Below are positions 60,193 through 64,000 of a DNA stretch of 64,000 nt, piece after piece (position 1 is the first letter of the stretch; the number at the start of each line of letters is the position of its first letter). The translations under genes and the position numbers were made by a program. Under the pieces are notes generated by a model. It saw nothing but the letters and a program-made list of their open reading frames with translations, was not told the origin of the DNA and made no database searches. Origin of the DNA: Flavobacterium oreochromis (lineage in GTDB: Bacteria > Bacteroidota > Bacteroidia > Flavobacteriales > Flavobacteriaceae); contig NZ_CP067377.1 of NCBI RefSeq assembly GCF_019565455.1, positions 62,001-126,000 on the forward strand, in the 5' to 3' direction.

Positions 60193-61712
60193 ATGAGTCC
60201 TTTTGCTATTCTTTCGCTGATCATTATCTACTTCGGGATTTTATTTATGATTTCTCACTTTATGAGTAAAGACAATAGTGGAAATGATGCTTTTTTTAAA
60301 GCTAATAAAAATTCTAAATGGTATTTAGTTGCATTTGGAATGATAGGAACTGCATTATCAGGTGTAACATTTATCTCTGTCCCTGGTGAAGTTGGTAATA
60401 CAGAATTACAATTTAAATATTTTCAATTTGTAATAGGAAATGCGTTAGGGTTTATTATTGTAGCTACAGTATTACTCCCTTTATATTACCGAATGAATTT
60501 AACTTCCATTTATGGTTATATAGAAAAACGGTTAGGAAAAACCAGTTACTTAACGGCAGCTTCAATATTTTTAATTAGTAGAACTATAGGTTCTGCATTT
60601 CGTCTTTATCTTGTAGTTATTGTCTTACAACGCTATGTTTTTGATTATTATCAGATCCCTTTTACGGTAACTGTTTTTTTATCTTTACTTTTAATTTTCG
60701 CCTACACTTATAAAGGGGGATTAAAAACGATTATAATTACTGATACATTACAAACTTTCTTTTTAGTTTCTTCTGTCTTTCTAACGATTTATTTCATTTG
60801 TAAAAGTCTAGACTTATCAACATTAGAAGCTTTCGAAAAAGTAAAAAACAGTCAATATTCTCAAATATTTTTCTTTGACGATTATTTAAAGGGAAATTAT
60901 TTTTGGAAACAAATTTTAGGAGGAATTTTCGTTACTATTGCAATGGTTGGTCTAGATCAAGACCTAATGCAAAAGAATTTAAGTTGCCCGAATATAAATG
61001 AAGCCCAAAAAAACATGTTTACATTTACAGGAATATTTATTATTATTAATATTTTCTTTTTAAGCGTGGGAGCATTATTATACATGTACGCAGAAAAAAA
61101 TGGTATTACAATACCTATGGTTGATGACGTAGTTCGAACTGATTTTTTATTCCCTGAAATAGCTTTAAAATCATTAGGAACAATACCTGCTATCGTTTTC
61201 TTACTAGGTCTTACAGCCGCTACATTTGCCACTACTGATTCTGCACTTACCGCATTAACGACTTCATTTTGCATTGATTTCTTAGAAATGGAAAAAAAGA
61301 ATCTGATAACCCTTTTAAAGAAAATTCAATCAATGAAATAAAATTAAAAAATACCCGTCATATTGTACACTTAGGATTTTCGACCTTAATATTTTTAGTA
61401 ATTATTTTTTTCAATACTGTAAATGATGCTTCTGTCGTCAAAATGATTTTTAAAATTGCTTCATATACTTATGGTCCTCTACTAGGTCTTTATGGTTTTG
61501 GATTATTTATGAAAAACAAAACTGTAAAAGACAACTTAGTCCCTATTATCTGTTTAATTTCTCCTGCTATCTGTTATTTTTTATCCACTCACTCTGCTGA
61601 ATGGTTTTATGGTTATACTATAGCAGAAGAATTAATCATCATAAACGGATTAATAACTTTTATTGGATTACTTTTCATTAGTAAATCTACAAAAAACAAT
61701 ACACGTTTTTAA
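60193..61712 (+). CDS. Sodium:solute symporter family protein, frame disrupted
   Basis: The rejoined protein has about 507 residues and around 13 membrane helices, starting MSPFAILSLIIIYFGILFMI. The conserved region GMIGTALSGVTFISVPGEVG, YIEKRLGKTSYLTAASIFLI, YTYKGGLKTIIITDTLQTFF and ATFATTDSALTALTTSFCID match the SSS transporter family, with the sodium-site serine/threonine residues in ATTDSALT. The A7 run at 61292-61298 lacks one base; repair gives EKKESDNPFKENSINEIKLK and joins the final helices. The transported solute is unknown. It is followed by a strong terminator. Confidence 0.82.
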
Positions 61713-61733
61713 AAATATAACAAACCTAATTTT

Positions 61734-61772
61734 AAAAAGAGACTATCGAAAAAAATTAGACAGTCTCTTTTT
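61734..61772 (+). terminator. Bidirectional terminator between convergent genes
   Basis: AAAAAGAGACT at 61734-61744 and AGTCTCTTTTT at 61762-61772 form an 11-bp stem. The A-rich and T-rich ends let it work in both directions. It lies 21 bases after the symporter stop and about 40 bases before the stop of the convergent CoA-binding gene. Confidence 0.8.
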
Positions 61773-61812
61773 CTTATTTTCATCTAATTTTAATTTTTAA
61801 AAAAATTATTTA

Positions 61813-62169
61813 TTAATATTGCTTAGTACTTAAAAGTACTAATGTACATGCTTCCTCTACTTTAATATGATTTTCTTTTAATAACTCATAAAATTCAGGA
61901 TTTTCAGTACCTGGATTAAAAATAACTCGCTTTGGTTTTAATGCTATTATATAATCATAATATTCTTTTTGACGTTGTGGATTTAAATATAAAGTTACAG
62001 TATGAATATCTCCTAAAACAGGAAATCCTATTTGAATTTCTATTCCAAAAACACGTTCATTTTTCAAACCTATGGCAACGACTTCATGATCATATTGCAA
62101 TAATCTGCTCATTGCTATAAATGAATATCTCTCTGGGTTACTAGATGCTCCTAAAACTAATGTTTTCAT
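61813..62169 (-). CDS. CoA-binding domain protein (YccU-like)
   Basis: This intact small protein of 118 residues has a Rossmann-like CoA-binding fold: MKTLVLGASSNPERYSFIAM, HEVVAIGLKNERVFGIEIQI, GDIHTVTLYLNPQRQKEYYD, LKPKRVIFNPGTENPEFYEL and HIKVEEACTLVLLSTKQY. V-L-G-A-S near the start and F-N-P-G-T-E are the hallmarks of the family. The biochemical role is not established. It is divergent from the MarC-family gene and convergent with the symporter. Confidence 0.82.
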   Translation of the reverse strand: MKTLVLGASSNPERYSFIAMSRLLQYDHEVVAIGLKNERVFGIEIQIGFPVLGDIHTVTLYLNPQRQKEYYDYIIALKPKRVIFNPGTENPEFYELLKENHIKVEEACTLVLLSTKQY

Positions 62170-62279
62170 TTTTACTATTTTTAAAAGAATAAATTTACTA
62201 CTTTTAAAGTTAGTAAACTATAACTTAACATTTTCTTTACTTCTAAAGGAATTTAGAAATTTAATTTTACAAAAAAACT

Positions 62280-62915
62280 ATGGATTTATTTTTCTACATC
62301 TTTGCTGCCTTATTTTCCGTCCTTAACCCTATTGGTGCTGTTCCTGTTTTCGTAGGACTTACTAATGGATACACTCGTCAAGAATTAACGAAAACATCTA
62401 AATGGACTGCAATAAATGTTTTTATCATTATGACAGTAGCTTATTTTTTAGGAGAATATGTCTTACGATTCTTTGGTATTAGTTTAGAAGCATTACGTAT
62501 TGCTGGCGGAATGATTATAGCGAATTCAGGGTTTGGCTTATTATCTGGGAAGGTAAAAAAACGTAAAGGTATAAATAAAAAAGTTGAAGATGAAGCTCAG
62601 CAAAAACATGCAATTGCGCTTACACCTTTGGCTATGCCTTTATTAGCTGGTCCTGGCTCAATCTCTCTATTAATTGCTTTTTATCAAGAACATAATAATT
62701 GGATGGCAATTAGCTTAGCCATTAGTGCTATTTTAGCTGTAGCCATTTCTATTTTTTTAGTATTAAATAGCGCTCATTACTTAGTACGTTTTCTTGGAGA
62801 AGCTGGAATCGTAGCAATTTCTAGAATCGTTGGTTTTTTTGTAATCGCTATCGGGGTACAATATATAGTTAATGCTATTCTAAAAATCATAGAAAACAGC
62901 AACCTAATTAAGTAA
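62280..62915 (+). CDS. MarC-family integral membrane protein
   Basis: This intact protein of 211 residues has six predicted membrane helices. VLNPIGAVPVFVGLTNGYT near residue 14 is the signature of the MarC/NAAT family, followed by ALRIAGGMIIANSGFGLLSG, ALTPLAMPLLAGPGSISLLI and ISRIVGFFVIAIGVQYIVNA. Proteins of the family are in the inner membrane and their physiological substrate is unclear. It is transcribed away from the CoA-binding protein and ends before a long inverted repeat. Confidence 0.85.
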   Translation: MDLFFYIFAALFSVLNPIGAVPVFVGLTNGYTRQELTKTSKWTAINVFIIMTVAYFLGEYVLRFFGISLEALRIAGGMIIANSGFGLLSGKVKKRKGINKKVEDEAQQKHAIALTPLAMPLLAGPGSISLLIAFYQEHNNWMAISLAISAILAVAISIFLVLNSAHYLVRFLGEAGIVAISRIVGFFVIAIGVQYIVNAILKIIENSNLIK

Positions 62916-62931
62916 ATAATTTAAATCTAAA

Positions 62932-63054
62932 AGAATAATAAAAAGAGGATGTCCTAAAGTCTGCAATCCTATCATCAAATTAGTTCTCCTCTATTAGGAG
63001 TTACAAACGGTGGGTTGATTTTTTATTTTTGGACATCCTCTCTTTTATTATTCT
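62932..63054. repeat. Near-perfect 23-bp inverted repeats enclosing about 76 bases; terminator or fold-back element
   Basis: Bases 62932-62954 and 63031-63054 are reverse complements with one 1-base indel (shared arm core AGAGGATGTCC and AATAATAAAA). The arms enclose an unrelated 76-base segment with a small hairpin CTCCT/AGGAG. It lies between two convergent genes, and the right arm encodes the last codons of the deiminase-family gene (KREDVQK). It could be a terminator for both genes with an unusually long loop, or a small fold-back mobile element that now supplies the gene's 3' end. Confidence 0.6.
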
Positions 63055-63983
63055 CTAGGCAAAAAATCTCTGCCATCATACAACGAGCGCTCCCTCCTCC
63101 ATAAGTCTCTATAGTTTCTAAATTAGAATACAAAATAGTTGTATACTTCTCAATTTGCGCAATTTGTCCCTTATTTAACGACTTATAAGCAGACTCACTC
63201 ATAACTAAATACGTTTTATCATCAGCTCCTTTTACTTGCAACATATTACCAGCAAAATTATTTACTTGACTTTCAGAAATATAAATAATTTCTTTACCAT
63301 CATTCTTTAAATTTTCAACTAAATTTTTCTTTTCAGTTTTATCATCTATACATTCTGAACAAATAATTGCAAAATTATCGCCTATAGACATCATTACATT
63401 GGTATGATAAATCAATTCTCTTTTTTCGTCAACTGTTTGAAAAGCTTTAAACAAAACAGGTGTATATTCAAAATCTTCACAAAACTCAATAAATAATTCT
63501 TCATCAGCTCGCGGAGACAAAGCACAATATGCTTTTTGATTTACACGATCTAAAATCATACTTCCTGTACCTTCTAAAAAAAAATCCGCCTTCTTCTGCA
63601 AGTGTATAATCCATTATATCTTGAATAAAAAAGCCTTGTTCTTCTAATATATCTAAAATATCTTCACGACGTTCTAAACGACGATTTTCAGCAAACATAG
63701 GATATAATACCACATCACCATTCTCATGAAAGGAAATCCAATTATTAGGAAAAACAGCATCAGGTGTATCTGTATCAGAGGTATCTTGAACTACCTGCAC
63801 ATGAACTCCTACTTCACGAAGTTTTTCAACTAAAACATCAAACTCTTGTTGCGCTTTAGTAGTAACGGTAGCTGGTAAAATAGTACTTACTTCTTTTTGA
63901 TAATAATTATTTACTGCTGTTTGTTCATTCATTCTAAATGAAACAGGTCGTACCATTAAAATGGAATTTGTTATTTGTTGCAT
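63023..63983 (-). CDS. ctlX: Citrulline/arginine deiminase-superfamily hydrolase (CtlX-like), frame disrupted
   Basis: The rejoined protein has about 320 residues. It starts MQQITNSILMVRPVSFRMNE. PDAVFPNNWISFHENGDVVL near residue 75 is the substrate-binding segment of the family, YHTNVMMSIGDNFAIIC holds the catalytic histidine, and TYGGGSARCMMAEIF near the end holds the nucleophilic cysteine. The A9 run at 63576-63584 has one extra base; with eight the frame reads EEGGFFLEGTGSMILDRVN. Family members hydrolyse or deiminate arginine- or citrulline-type substrates. The last seven codons lie inside the inverted repeat described separately. Confidence 0.8.
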
Positions 63984-64000
63984 ATTTATTTAGTAAAAAA

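Noticed and set aside
62955..63030. Integron attC site inside the inverted repeat
   Set aside because: The core GTTRRRY-type sites are absent and no integrase is near.
267..63984. Phase variation or programmed frameshifting as the cause of the many split genes
   Set aside because: The runs are short (4-9 bases), spread over single-copy core genes, differ in base and direction, and show no slippery-site or pseudoknot pattern.
1..64000. CRISPR array, tRNA or rRNA genes, integron or prophage
   Set aside because: No regularly spaced repeats, no cloverleaf-like segments, and no phage or integrase genes were seen.

Overview
The window is strongly AT-rich (by eye about 30% G+C) and looks like a chromosome segment of a marine-type Flavobacteriaceae bacterium (Bacteroidota). 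The basis is TAnnTTTG promoter elements, Bacteroidota-type Wza/Wzc/CpsB export genes, a flavobacterial secreted fibre-like protein, and ordinary flanking genes (recR, a sodium:solute symporter, marC, ctlX) of that lineage. I cannot name the genus. No tRNA, rRNA or CRISPR array was seen.

Almost the whole window (1 to about 58.7 kb) is one very large surface-polysaccharide locus, read leftward on the minus strand. From its promoter-proximal end: an outer-membrane export lipoprotein and tyrosine kinase pair (wza/wzc, 55.4-58.7 kb); UDP-sugar acid genes (tviC, tviB, ugd); dTDP-sugar and GDP-mannose genes (rmlB, rmlA, manC and a cupin); flippase and polymerase (wzx, wzy) with glycosyltransferases; epimerases, an initiating MraY-type transferase, an aminotransferase and a CapD/WbpM-type dehydratase; then a second wza/wzc pair (32-35 kb). 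A secreted fibre-like protein (29.7-31.6 kb) sits between two matching terminators. A decayed IS3-like remnant and a divergent CpsB-type phosphatase gene (plus strand, 28.1 kb) follow. The next block (1-27.9 kb) has an ABC exporter (wzm/wzt), methyltransferases, a sialic acid set (neuA, neuB, an acetyltransferase, neuC), a Fuc4N-type aminotransferase (wecE) with an acetyltransferase, and a long run of glycosyltransferases with a ligase/polymerase-like membrane protein.

Together the genes predict at least one acidic, N-acetylated glycan. Predicted sugar donors are CMP-sialic acid, UDP-GlcA, UDP-GalNAcA or a close relative, a UDP-4-amino or quinovosamine-type sugar, dTDP-Fuc4NAc and GDP-mannose. 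The locus carries about 16 glycosyltransferase candidates and parts of both export routes: a flippase/polymerase set with two kinase/export pairs, and an ABC transporter.

The right end (58.8-64 kb) is ordinary: recR, a small secreted protein, a symporter, a CoA-binding protein, a MarC-family protein and a citrulline/arginine deiminase-family enzyme, separated by clear hairpin terminators.

The dominant oddity is technical. About 25 genes are split by single-base length changes in short runs of one base (36 sites; 31 lack a base, 4 have one extra, 1 unclear). In every case restoring one base (two or one at the unclear site) rejoins a normal full-length protein. This looks like sequencing or assembly error rather than mass gene decay, so split genes are annotated here as single genes with the break position given.
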